Positions 51,135 to 59,082 of a stretch of DNA of 64,000 bases are shown here, piece by piece. Origin of the DNA: LMUY01 sp964244585 (lineage in GTDB: Bacteria; Pseudomonadota; Alphaproteobacteria; Acetobacterales; Acetobacteraceae); the NCBI GenBank assembly GCA_964244585.1, contig CAXTJM010000004.1, positions 124,001-188,000 of the forward strand, written 5' to 3'. The position numbers and the translations under genes were made by a program. Position 1 is the stretch's first letter. Each line of letters opens with the position of its first letter. The notes below the pieces were generated by a model. The model saw only the letters and a list, made by a program, of their open reading frames with translations, made no database searches and had not been told where the DNA came from.

Positions 51135-52391
51135 TCACCCACCGGTCGCGCGGCCCGGGCCTGGGGCGGCCGACGACCCGGCGATGGTCTCCCGCCTGGA
51201 CCGGGTGCGGGTATCCCTGGCCGACCAGGTGACAGCCGCACCGCACAGCATCAGCACGCTGGTCGCCAGGAACACCGAACGGACGCCGATATGCGCGCCC
51301 AGGAAGCCGCCCATCAAAGGCCCGGCCACCTGGCCGGCGAATTGGGCGGATTGGGAATAGCCGAGCATCTGCCCCGCGATCTGGTCCGGCACGTTGTGGC
51401 GGATCAGCGCCGTGATCGCAGGCAGCAGCCCGGCCAGCGACAGGCCCATCAGGAAGCGCAGGACGAGCAATTGCCAGGTGGCGGTGACGATCGCCTGCGG
51501 CAGCAGCAGCGCGGCAGCGGCGACCAGGCCCAGCACGACAACGTTCCAGGCGCCGAACCGGTCTGCCAGCCGGCCCGCATGGGGGGCGGCGATGATGCTG
51601 GCGAGCGCGGATGCGGCCATGATCAGCCCGGCCAGGCGCGCCACATGGGTGTCGCCGGGATCGAGCTGTCCGACGTAGACGGTAATGATCGGCTCGATCG
51701 ACATGTTGGCCAGCAGCAACAGGAACGCGGTGACCAGCATGGCGATGACGGGCCGCCGGTCAGGGATCAGCGACCACGCCCCCTTGCGCGGGCCGGGGGG
51801 CGGGGGCTTGCGGACCACGCGCTCCTCCCGGATCAGCGTGCAGGTCGCGACGAAGGCGACCGCGATCATCGCGCCGCCGGCGAAGAAGGTCTGCCGCAGG
51901 CCGATGAGGTCCGGCAGGAACCCGCCGGCCAGCGGTCCCACCAGGCTGCCGCCCAGCGTGCCGACGGACAGCGTCCCCAGCGCCCACCCCGCCCGGTCGC
52001 GCGGGGTCTGCGTGGCGACCAGCACGATGGAGCCGGAGGCGTAGCCGCCGGCCAGCCCGACGGCGAAGCGCAGGGCCGTCAACTGCCACACGTTCTGCAC
52101 CAGCCCCATCATCGACATGGTGACCGCCATGCCCAGGCTGGCGCGGATCAGCATGGACTTGCGGCCATAGCGATCGGCCAGCCAGCCCCAGAGCGGCTGC
52201 ACCAGCGCGGCCGGGATGAAGGTGGCGCTGAAGGCGATGCCGGACCATTGCACGACCGCCGCCGGGTCGGTGACGCCGAGTCGTTCGACATAGATCGGCA
52301 GGAACGGCAGCAGCAGCGTCATGCTGACCATGGTCGTGAACGACCCGAACAGACAGACGTAGAGGTTGCCTCGCCAATGCTTGGACGCCAT
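51135..52391 (-). CDS. MFS transporter (DHA1-type, multidrug)
   Basis: A 418-residue, 12-TM major facilitator. ATG 52391 (MASKHWRGNLYVCLFGSFTT) follows GGAAGGAAG; the frame is open upstream, but that part is not protein-like. Motif A is WGWLADRYGRKSMLIRAS between TM2 and TM3, repeated as AGRLADRFGAWNVVV in the second half. TM5 has the antiporter-type GTLGGSLVGPLAGGFLPD. The substrate is unknown; the proximity to lipid genes (51 bases before the acyltransferase start) may be meaningful or accidental. Confidence 0.83.
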   Translation of the reverse strand: MASKHWRGNLYVCLFGSFTTMVSMTLLLPFLPIYVERLGVTDPAAVVQWSGIAFSATFIPAALVQPLWGWLADRYGRKSMLIRASLGMAVTMSMMGLVQNVWQLTALRFAVGLAGGYASGSIVLVATQTPRDRAGWALGTLSVGTLGGSLVGPLAGGFLPDLIGLRQTFFAGGAMIAVAFVATCTLIREERVVRKPPPPGPRKGAWSLIPDRRPVIAMLVTAFLLLLANMSIEPIITVYVGQLDPGDTHVARLAGLIMAASALASIIAAPHAGRLADRFGAWNVVVLGLVAAAALLLPQAIVTATWQLLVLRFLMGLSLAGLLPAITALIRHNVPDQIAGQMLGYSQSAQFAGQVAGPLMGGFLGAHIGVRSVFLATSVLMLCGAAVTWSARDTRTRSRRETIAGSSAAPGPGRATGG

Positions 52392-52825
52392 CCGTCGCTT
52401 CCTTCCAAACCGGGGCGTAGCCGACGGAAACAGGTCAAGCCGGGACCACGCCAGCCGTAGCGGGTGCCTGGATCTGCCAGACAATGCTGATAGATGCCAA
52501 CCACACCCTGCCCTGGGCCGCGGCCCAAGGTCTTCGGCAACTAAAGGACCGTTCAAACCCGATTCAGCGAAGACGCCGTTTCTAGCTGCTCTTGAAATAG
52601 TGGGGGCGGGACCCTGATGACCGGGATACGTGCGAACAAGTGTCCAGCAATGCCTCGTCTCCTAGTCAGCCATGGGCAGGGACGTGCGTTCGCTAGCATG
52701 GAACGTCCAACTATGTTATCGAGTGGGTGCTAGCCAGCGGCTCGGCGAGGGTCATCCAGACAAATGGCATTCCACTCCGATCCAGGTTCAACCATCTTAT
52801 TTCTCCAGAACGATAGAGCACCATA
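52392..52825. other. intergenic region, AT-richer than flanks
   Basis: 434 bases between a leftward MFS gene and a rightward coiled-coil gene, so promoters for both should lie here. No reading frame has coding-like codon use. No clear -35/-10 pair, long palindrome, RNA gene or insertion-sequence end was recognised. The base composition is visibly lower in GC than the neighbouring genes. Confidence 0.5.
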
Positions 52826-53446
52826 GTGTCAGACCGGGACTACTCGAAAAGCGGACAAGCCAGCCTTCCCTCCGACACAGACACCAGCCTCGATGTCGAC
52901 GAACTCCACATGCGTGAGACCCTGGGATTGGGCGGACGGGCTCGCCCGTCCAGTCGGTCGCAGCCGGTTGCGGCGGCAAAGCAGCGCCACCGCTTCGTCC
53001 AGGACGGAGAGGTTCAGGTCATCCACTTGAGCGGGCAGCGCGACGGCGACACGAATGCAGCGTCGCGATCGCGCATCGCCGCGCTCGAAGCCTTGCTTGA
53101 GGCCGAGCGTGCGGCCCGCACCAAGGCCGAGCAGGCGGCTCAGTCCGCATCGCTGCAGATGCAGGCCATGGAAACCAAGTTGGCGCATTTGGAAATGTCG
53201 TCCCGGGAGTCCGGCGCCACGGAACGCCAGGCGCGGGAGCATCTGGAGGCCGAATTGCAACGTGCGGTCGCCGAGCGCGATGCGGCGCAGTTGGCTTTGA
53301 CGGCGCAGGCGACCGCCGCCGTCACGCCGCCCGTCAAGGAGCGTGCGAAGCGCGTGCCGAAGGCAAAGGCGCCGCCGCGCGTCAAGGAGCCAAAGCCGGT
53401 CAAGTGGTGGCTTAGCTCGCCATCGGCCAAGACCATCGCACGCTAG
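52826..53446 (+). CDS. hypothetical coiled-coil protein
   Basis: A 206-residue protein starting at GTG 52826. The N-terminal ~70 residues are polar (with the phrase HRFVQDGEVQVIHLSG), the middle (~80-160) is a long coiled coil (ALEALLEAERAARTKAEQAA, EHLEAELQRAVAERDAAQLA), and the C-terminus is basic and proline-rich (KAPPRVKEPKPVKWWL). No signal peptide or membrane helix. The family is not recognised; a SMC-like or scaffold role would be a guess. Its basic tail could bind nucleic acid or a partner. Confidence 0.65.
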   Translation: MSDRDYSKSGQASLPSDTDTSLDVDELHMRETLGLGGRARPSSRSQPVAAAKQRHRFVQDGEVQVIHLSGQRDGDTNAASRSRIAALEALLEAERAARTKAEQAAQSASLQMQAMETKLAHLEMSSRESGATERQAREHLEAELQRAVAERDAAQLALTAQATAAVTPPVKERAKRVPKAKAPPRVKEPKPVKWWLSSPSAKTIAR

Positions 53447-53483
53447 CGGAACGGCCCCGCCCTGAACCCATGCGGCGCGGCCG

Positions 53484-53780
53484 TTAGATGACTTGCCCGC
53501 GCAGGAAGCCGAGCGCCGGCAACGGGGTCCAGCGGCGCGGCAAGTCGGACCGCCGGATGGGTGCCACGATATAGCGCGGCACGGGATGCGACGTGCCCAG
53601 GAACACGGTGCCATAGGCCTGCACCTGCCGCTCCCGCCAATCGCGGTCGGCGAGCGCCCTGGCCCGCGTGGTGAAGACCTCCGCCACGCGCCGTTGCGCG
53701 CCGAGCCAGGCGATTACCGCCCATAGCGAATCGTCGCTGGCTGGAACCGGGCGTGGATGCAGTCCCAGCACCTCAGCCAT
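53484..53780 (-). CDS. small hypothetical protein downstream of flavin monooxygenase
   Basis: A 98-residue protein, ATG 53780, in the same direction as the LLM monooxygenase and 80 bases after its end, so possibly co-transcribed. It is rich in Arg and Trp, with phrases SLWAVIAWLGAQRRVAEVFTT and PVPRYIVAPIRRSDLPRRW. No known domain is recognised. GC-rich codon thirds favour it over the overlapping frames. It could be a small partner of the oxidoreductase, but nothing in the sequence shows that. Confidence 0.5.
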   Translation of the reverse strand: MAEVLGLHPRPVPASDDSLWAVIAWLGAQRRVAEVFTTRARALADRDWRERQVQAYGTVFLGTSHPVPRYIVAPIRRSDLPRRWTPLPALGFLRGQVI

Positions 53781-53860
53781 TCCGTCGTTCTCCTCGCAGG
53801 GCGCGCCGCGCGCACGATAGCCAGCCTGCATCCAACGCGCCACCGGCCAGGCCGACGGCC

Positions 53861-55171
53861 TTAAAACTCCAGGAGATTGTCCCGGAATTGCGGGTGCGCA
53901 TACGCGGTGCGGACCAGCCCGCGCTTCTGCAACGCCGGCACCAGGCCGTCCGCCACCTCGGCCACGCTGCGGCGGCTGACGTTGGGCAGGGAGAACAGGA
54001 AACCGTCGCCGCCGACATGCTGCATCACCTCGGCCATCTGGCCGGCGACCGAATCCGGCGTGCCGACCAGTTCCACCGACTGCACCGTGCTCTCGAAATC
54101 CGCCATGGTCTGCCGCAGGGTGCGCTGTCCTGCCCGGCGCAGGAACTCGGCCAGGCTCTGCTGGTGCCCGTTGGTGGTCAGCTCCCCCAGCGGCGTGTCG
54201 AGGTCGAGCGCGCCGAAATCGATGTTGGTGATCTTGGAGAAATGCGCCAGCCGCGTGTCCATGCGGCGCACCGCCCATTCGGCGCGCCGCCGCTTCTGCA
54301 ACTGCGCGTCCTCCGCGGTCTCGCCCAATATGGGGGCGATCAGGAACAGCAGCTTGCAATCGTCCGGATTGCGGCCCTGCGCCTTGGCACGGGCGCGCAG
54401 ATCGTCGCGGTAGTCGCGCATGCCATCCGGCCCGCGCACGGCGGCGACGATGGTGTCGGCATAGCGGGCGGCGAACTGGCGGCCGCGCGGGGAGCCGCCG
54501 GCCTGCGCGATCACCGGGCGGCCCTGCGGCGCCGGGCCGGAGTTCAACGGCCCGCGGCTGCGGTAATGCTGCCCGGCATAGTCGATGCTGCGCACCTTCG
54601 CCGGGTCGACGAACACGCCGGCCTCCAGGTTGTCCACCACCGCATCCGGCTCCCATGATCCCCAGAGGCCGTTGACCACCGCCATGTACTCGTCCGCCAT
54701 GTCGTAGCGCGTGTCGTGCTCCGGCAGCCCGTCCAGGCCGAAATTGCGCGCCGCCATGTCGGAGGAACCGGTGACCGCGTTCCAGCCGATGCGGCCGTTC
54801 GACACCTGATCCAACGTGGCGACCAGGCGGGCGAGCAGGTAGGGCGGATAGGCGAAGGTGGCGAAGGTCGGCACGATGCCGATCCGCGTGGTCGCCTGCG
54901 TCAGGATGGCGGCGACGACCGACGGGTCCTGCCGCGGCGTGGCGATGGCGTTGCGCAGATAGATGTCGCGCGAGCCGCCATAGCTCTCCCCGACATAGGA
55001 GGAATCCTCGATCAGCATGTAGTCGAAGCAGGCACGTTCCAGCGCACGCGCGATGTCCACCACCAGGTCGGGCCGCATCCAGTCGCGGCCGATGGCGCCA
55101 GTCCACGGCTCGCCCCAGGCCTGGGCGCTGGAACCCTGGAAAAACCAGCCGAGATGGAAGCGGTCGGGCAT
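53861..55171 (-). CDS. LLM-class flavin-dependent monooxygenase (NtaA/SnaA/DszA family)
   Basis: A 436-residue FMNH2-dependent oxygenase of the luciferase-like group. Diagnostic parts are FHLGWFFQGSSAQAWGEPWTG at the start of the barrel, the VVAAILTQATTRIGIVPTFATFAYPPYLLARLVATLDQVSNGRIGWNAVTGSSDMAARNFG core (residues ~85-145) and DYAGQHYRSRGPLNSGP with GRPVIAQAGGSPRGRQFAA (flavin and substrate part). Such enzymes oxidise chelators, thioethers or aromatic N/S compounds and need a flavin reductase, which is not adjacent. It is divergent from the ABC importer genes with an 83-base gap, suggesting a shared regulator and substrate. Confidence 0.88.
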   Translation of the reverse strand: MPDRFHLGWFFQGSSAQAWGEPWTGAIGRDWMRPDLVVDIARALERACFDYMLIEDSSYVGESYGGSRDIYLRNAIATPRQDPSVVAAILTQATTRIGIVPTFATFAYPPYLLARLVATLDQVSNGRIGWNAVTGSSDMAARNFGLDGLPEHDTRYDMADEYMAVVNGLWGSWEPDAVVDNLEAGVFVDPAKVRSIDYAGQHYRSRGPLNSGPAPQGRPVIAQAGGSPRGRQFAARYADTIVAAVRGPDGMRDYRDDLRARAKAQGRNPDDCKLLFLIAPILGETAEDAQLQKRRRAEWAVRRMDTRLAHFSKITNIDFGALDLDTPLGELTTNGHQQSLAEFLRRAGQRTLRQTMADFESTVQSVELVGTPDSVAGQMAEVMQHVGGDGFLFSLPNVSRRSVAEVADGLVPALQKRGLVRTAYAHPQFRDNLLEF

Positions 55172-55209
55172 GCGCCTGTGTCACCCTCGAAGATGTGGCG
55201 GATTGGCAG

Positions 55210-55241
55210 GCAAGCTTCGTACCAGCTGGCATCATGCTTGC
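55210..55241. promoter_or_regulatory. imperfect 32-bp inverted repeat in divergent promoter region
   Basis: Arms 55210-55224 (GCAAGC-N6-CCA) and 55227-55241 (TGG-N6-GCTTGC) are mirror images around a two-base centre, matching at nine of fifteen positions, with the match concentrated at the arm ends. It sits between the divergent starts of the monooxygenase (55171) and the ABC ATPase (55255). This is the place for an operator controlling both directions. No regulator gene is next to it. Confidence 0.45.
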
Positions 55242-55254
55242 TTGGCCTCCAGCC

Positions 55255-56337
55255 ATGACCGCGCATGTCCTGGAAGCCGACGGCATCAGCAAGCGCTACG
55301 GCACGGTCGCGGCGCTGGACGGCGTGTCGCTTCGCGTGGGCGGCGGCCGGTTCGTCACGCTGCTCGGGCCGAGCGGATCGGGCAAGACGACGTTGCTGAT
55401 GGCGATCGCCGGCTTCGTGCAGCCGGATAGCGGGACGCTGCGGCTGGATGGCGCGCCGATCACCCACCTGCCGCCGGAGAAGCGCAATTTCGGCATGGTG
55501 TTCCAGGGCTATGCCTTGTTCCCGCATCTGAGCGTGGCGGACAACGTGGCCTTTCCCCTGCGCATCCGGCGGGTGGGCCGGGCCGACACGGCGGCGCGGG
55601 TGAAGGCGGCGCTGGACCTGGTGCAGCTTGGCCATTTGGCCGCCCGCATGCCGCGCCAGCTTTCCGGCGGGCAGCAGCAGCGCGTGGCGTTGGCGCGGGC
55701 GCTGGTGTTCCGGCCCAGCCTGCTGCTGCTGGACGAGCCGCTTTCCGCGCTCGACAAGACCCTGCGGCTGAGCATGCAGGACGAGTTGCGGGACCTGCAC
55801 GGCCGGGTCGGGTTGTCGTTCGTGTTCGTCACGCACGACCAGGGCGAGGCGCTCGCCATGTCGGACGAGGTGGCCATCATGCGCGGCGGCAGGCTGGTGC
55901 AGGTGGGCAGCCCGGCCGAGCTGTACGAGCGCCCGGCCAACCGGTTCGTGGCCGGCTTCCTCGGGCGCAGCAATTTCTGGCCCGGCCGTGTGGCGGCGGA
56001 GGATGCGGCCGGCTTCACCTACATGGCCGGCGGTTACCGCCTGCACCAGGCCGGCAAGCCGCCTGGGCCGGACGTGCTGGTGTCGCTGCGTCCGGAGAAG
56101 CTGATGGTGCTGGAGGGGGCGGGCGGCCCGGCCAACCAGGTGGCCGCCACCGTCGCCACGGCCCGCTATGGCGGCGAGGCGTGGCTGGTGCAGTTGGACG
56201 TGGAGGGTCTCGGCCGCATGCAGGCGGTGCTGCCCACCTGGCGCCGGGCGCCGCCGCAACCGGGCGATGCCATCCGGCTCGGCTGGGATGCGGATGCGAG
56301 CGTGATCGTGAACGATAGCGGGGGAGATGCGGCGTGA
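55255..56337 (+). CDS. ABC transporter ATP-binding protein (PotA/opine-type)
   Basis: A 360-residue ATPase that drives uptake with the two permeases downstream. ATG 55255 gives the normal start (TAHVLEADGISKRYG); a longer frame from GTG 55195 runs through the palindrome. Walker A GPSGSGKTT, Q-loop FQGYALFPHL, signature LSGGQQQRVALARAL, Walker B LLLLDEPLSALD and switch VTHDQ are intact. A C-terminal TOBE-like domain (~residues 270-360) is typical of the polyamine/opine/iron family. It overlaps the binding protein gene by four bases. Confidence 0.92.
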   Translation: MTAHVLEADGISKRYGTVAALDGVSLRVGGGRFVTLLGPSGSGKTTLLMAIAGFVQPDSGTLRLDGAPITHLPPEKRNFGMVFQGYALFPHLSVADNVAFPLRIRRVGRADTAARVKAALDLVQLGHLAARMPRQLSGGQQQRVALARALVFRPSLLLLDEPLSALDKTLRLSMQDELRDLHGRVGLSFVFVTHDQGEALAMSDEVAIMRGGRLVQVGSPAELYERPANRFVAGFLGRSNFWPGRVAAEDAAGFTYMAGGYRLHQAGKPPGPDVLVSLRPEKLMVLEGAGGPANQVAATVATARYGGEAWLVQLDVEGLGRMQAVLPTWRRAPPQPGDAIRLGWDADASVIVNDSGGDAA

Positions 56338-57389
56338 CACAGGAATTCGGCGACGACCTGCGGCTGCTCGGGCGGCGGGGGCTGTTGGGCGGTGCGGCGG
56401 CGGCGTCCTTCGCGCCCGGCCTGGTGCGTGCCGCGGTGCCCGAGGTGGTGATGTGCAACTGGGGCGGCGACGCGATGAAGGCGTTCGATACCGCCTTCGT
56501 CGGCCCCTACGACAGCAGCACCGGTGGCAAGCTGGTGCTGGATGGCAGCGGCCCGTCCAACGGCAAGATCCGCGCGATGGTGGAGGCGAAGAACGTCTCC
56601 TGGGACCTGTGCGACAGCGGCGTGACCGGCCTGGCGGAGTTGGCGAGCCGCAACCTGCTGGCGCCGATCGACTATGCCGTCGTTGACAAGGCGAAGGTGG
56701 CGCCCGGCTTCGCCTACGAGTTCGGCGTCTGCAACTACATGTTCAGCAGCGTGATGGCCTGGGACGCCGGCCGGGTGAAGGGCACGCCGACCATGGCGGA
56801 TTTCTTCGACCTGAAGAAGATCCCCGGCAAGCGCATGATCCGCAAGGACAGCCAGGCCATGCTGGAAATGGCGCTGATCGCGGACGGCGTGCCGCTCGAC
56901 AAGCTCTATCCGCTGGATGTCGACCGGGCGATCGCCAAGTTCGCCACCATCAAGGACTCGATCCTCACCTGGGACACGGGGGCGCAGAGCCAGTCGCTGC
57001 TGCGCGACGGGGAGGTGTCGATGGGCTGGCTGTGGCACACCCGCGCCACGCTGCTGAAGCGCGAGGGCGACGGCAAGATCGACTGGAACTTCACGGGCGG
57101 CGTGCTGCAGCCCGGGCTCTGGGTGGTGCCGCTGGGCAACCCGGCCGGCAAGCAGGCCATGACGGCGATCGCCTCCATGCAGGACCCGGCGAGCCAGGTG
57201 AAGCTGCTGGCCGCCCTGGGCAACGGCCCCGCCAACCCGCAGGCGACCTCCCTGGTGCCGGCCGACCTGCGTGCCGTCGACCCCGGCTATCCCAGCAACG
57301 CCGCGGTGCAGGTCCCGATCAGCGCGGCCTGGTACCGCGACAATTATGGCAGAACGTTCAAGCGCTTCCTGGACTTCCTGTCGGCGTGA
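56334..57389 (+). CDS. periplasmic substrate-binding protein (PotD-like)
   Basis: A 350-residue extracellular solute-binding protein, starting at GTG 56334 and overlapping the ATPase stop (GTGA). The N-terminus has LLGRRGLLGGAAAASFAPGLVRA: a twin-arginine followed by a hydrophobic stretch, compatible with Tat or Sec export. The mature protein (VVMCNWGGDAMKAFDTAFVGPYDSSTG ... WDLCDSGVTGLAELASRNLLAPIDY) follows the spermidine/putrescine-binding fold, with the late GLWVVPLGNPAGKQAM and WYRDNYGRTFKRFLDFL. It sets the specificity of the importer; the ligand is unknown. Confidence 0.88.
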   Translation: MTQEFGDDLRLLGRRGLLGGAAAASFAPGLVRAAVPEVVMCNWGGDAMKAFDTAFVGPYDSSTGGKLVLDGSGPSNGKIRAMVEAKNVSWDLCDSGVTGLAELASRNLLAPIDYAVVDKAKVAPGFAYEFGVCNYMFSSVMAWDAGRVKGTPTMADFFDLKKIPGKRMIRKDSQAMLEMALIADGVPLDKLYPLDVDRAIAKFATIKDSILTWDTGAQSQSLLRDGEVSMGWLWHTRATLLKREGDGKIDWNFTGGVLQPGLWVVPLGNPAGKQAMTAIASMQDPASQVKLLAALGNGPANPQATSLVPADLRAVDPGYPSNAAVQVPISAAWYRDNYGRTFKRFLDFLSA

Positions 57390-57415
57390 CGGTGCCCCGC
57401 CCACATTCGTCGAAA

Positions 57416-57444
57416 AGCGCTCTCCCGGACGGAGAGGGAGCGCT
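57416..57444 (+). other. mRNA stem-loop between binding protein and permease genes
   Basis: AGCGCTCTC (57416-57424) pairs with GAGGGAGCGCT-type sequence ending at 57444, giving nine base pairs including one G-T, with a loop of about eleven bases. It lies in the 67-base gap between the binding protein stop and the first permease start. No T-run follows, so it is not a full terminator. Such hairpins often stabilise the upstream binding-protein mRNA or reduce downstream expression. Confidence 0.5.
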
Positions 57445-57456
57445 GGGATCGGCGGC

Positions 57457-58284
57457 ATGACCGCCGGCGCGTATCGCTGGTTTCCGGTGCCGGCGCTGCT
57501 GCTGCTGGTCCTCGCCTATCTGGTGCCGCTGTCGCAGGTGCTGGTGATCTCGGTCACCGACCCGGCGCCCGGGCTGGGGAACTACGCCCTGCTGGTGACC
57601 AGCCCCTCCATCGCGCGGGTGTTGGCGACCACGGCGCGGATCTGCGCCGTCACCGTCGTGGTGGCGCTCGGGCTTGGCTACCTGGTGGCCTATTGCCTTA
57701 CGCAGGCGCGCCCGGCAGTGCAGCGGCTGATGCTCGTGGGGGTTCTGCTGCCGCTCTGGGTGTCGGTGCTGGCACGCTCCTTCGCCTGGGTGACGCTGCT
57801 GCGGCGGGAGGGGGTGGTGAACACGGCCCTGCTGGGCGCGGGGCTAATCCAGGCGCCGCTGCCGCTGATGTGGAACGAGTTCGGCGTGTCGGTGGGCATG
57901 ATCCACACCATGCTGCCCTACGCCATCCTGCCGCTGGCCAGCCATATGCGTGGCCTGGACCCGGCGCTGATGGCGGCCGCCCGCGGCATGGGCGCCAGCC
58001 GCGCCCAGGCCTTCGCCCGGGTGTTCCTGCCGCTCAGCCTGCCCGGGCTGGTCGGCGCGGGCGTGCTGGTGCTGATCTTCTCGCTCGGGTTCTACGTGAC
58101 GCCGGTGCTGCTGGGCGGCGGCCGGGTGCTGATGGTGGCGGAGTATATCAGCCTGCAGATCCAGGACCTGCTGCAATGGGGCACCGGCACCATGCTGGCG
58201 ACCACGCTGGTGGCGGCCATCGGGCTGCTGCTGTTCCTGCTGTCCCGCGCGGTGGGGCTGCGGGCGCTGAACGGCGCGCGGTGA
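57457..58284 (+). CDS. ABC transporter permease 1 (PotB-like)
   Basis: A 275-residue inner-membrane permease with six hydrophobic helices. The start at ATG 57457 follows the hairpin. The EAA-loop signature is AARGMGASRAQAFARVFLPLSLPGL (about residues 180-205), the contact site for the ATPase. TM1 (FPVPALLLLVLAYLVPLSQVLVISV) and the periplasmic NYALL phrase are usual for PotB-type subunits. Overlaps permease 2 by four bases (GTGA). Confidence 0.9.
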   Translation: MTAGAYRWFPVPALLLLVLAYLVPLSQVLVISVTDPAPGLGNYALLVTSPSIARVLATTARICAVTVVVALGLGYLVAYCLTQARPAVQRLMLVGVLLPLWVSVLARSFAWVTLLRREGVVNTALLGAGLIQAPLPLMWNEFGVSVGMIHTMLPYAILPLASHMRGLDPALMAAARGMGASRAQAFARVFLPLSLPGLVGAGVLVLIFSLGFYVTPVLLGGGRVLMVAEYISLQIQDLLQWGTGTMLATTLVAAIGLLLFLLSRAVGLRALNGAR

Positions 58285-59066
58285 ACCCGGGGCCCACCCG
58301 TCCGGTGCGCGGCGCGGCCTGGACCGTGCTGCTGTTCCTGCTACTGCCGCTGGCGGTGATGGTGCCGGTGTCGCTGACCGACCAGCGTTTCCTGTCGCTG
58401 CCGCAGCACGGGCTCAGCCTGCGATACTATGCCAACCTGCTGCACTCGGCGGCCTGGCAATCCTCCATCCTGCAAAGCCTGCTGGTGGCCTGCGCCGCGT
58501 CCGCCATCGCGGTGGTGCTGGGCACGCTGTGCGCGGTCGGCTGCTGGCGGATGGGCACGCGATGGGCCCGGGCGGTGCAGGCCATGATGCTGGTCCCGAT
58601 CGTGGTGCCGACCATCGTCTACGCGCTGGGCCTGTACCGCAGCTATGCCCGGCTGGGCCTGCTCGACACGCTGACCGGCGTCGTGCTGGCCCATGCGGTG
58701 ACCGCCATCCCCTACGTGGTGGTGATCGTCGCCACCGCGCTGACGGGCGTCGATGCCCGGCTGGAGCAGGCCGCCCGGTCGCTCGGCGCCGGGCCGGTGC
58801 AGGCGATGCGCCGGGTGCTGCTGCCGCTGCTGCGGCCGGCCATGCTGTCGGGCGCGCTGTTCGCTTTCGTGCATAGTTGGGACGAGCTGGTGATCGTCCT
58901 GTTCATCGCCGGGCGGCGGGTGTTCACCCTGCCGCGGCGCATGTGGGACGGGATCAACGACAAGCTGGACCCGACGCTCGCCGCGGTGGCCGTGCTGCTG
59001 GTGGCGCTGAGCGCCACGCTGCTGTTCCTGGATCTCTGGCTGCGCAGCCGGCGGGAACAGGCCTAG
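58281..59066 (+). CDS. ABC transporter permease 2 (PotC-like)
   Basis: A 261-residue permease starting at GTG 58281. Six helices and the EAA-loop AARSLGAGPVQAMRRVLLPLLRPAM are seen, as well as SLRYYANLLHSAAWQSSILQSLLVA at the start of the family core and SWDELVIVLFIAGRRVFTLPRRMWDGI after TM5. It completes the importer. Ends 16 bases before the convergent end of the second monooxygenase. Confidence 0.9.
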   Translation: MNPGPTRPVRGAAWTVLLFLLLPLAVMVPVSLTDQRFLSLPQHGLSLRYYANLLHSAAWQSSILQSLLVACAASAIAVVLGTLCAVGCWRMGTRWARAVQAMMLVPIVVPTIVYALGLYRSYARLGLLDTLTGVVLAHAVTAIPYVVVIVATALTGVDARLEQAARSLGAGPVQAMRRVLLPLLRPAMLSGALFAFVHSWDELVIVLFIAGRRVFTLPRRMWDGINDKLDPTLAAVAVLLVALSATLLFLDLWLRSRREQA

Positions 59067-59082
59067 CAGGCGGGGCCGTGCC

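Noticed and set aside
52672..52917. 81-codon ORF in the intergenic region before the coiled-coil gene
   Set aside because: Overlaps the real GTG start at 52826 in another frame, and lacks coding-like codon use.
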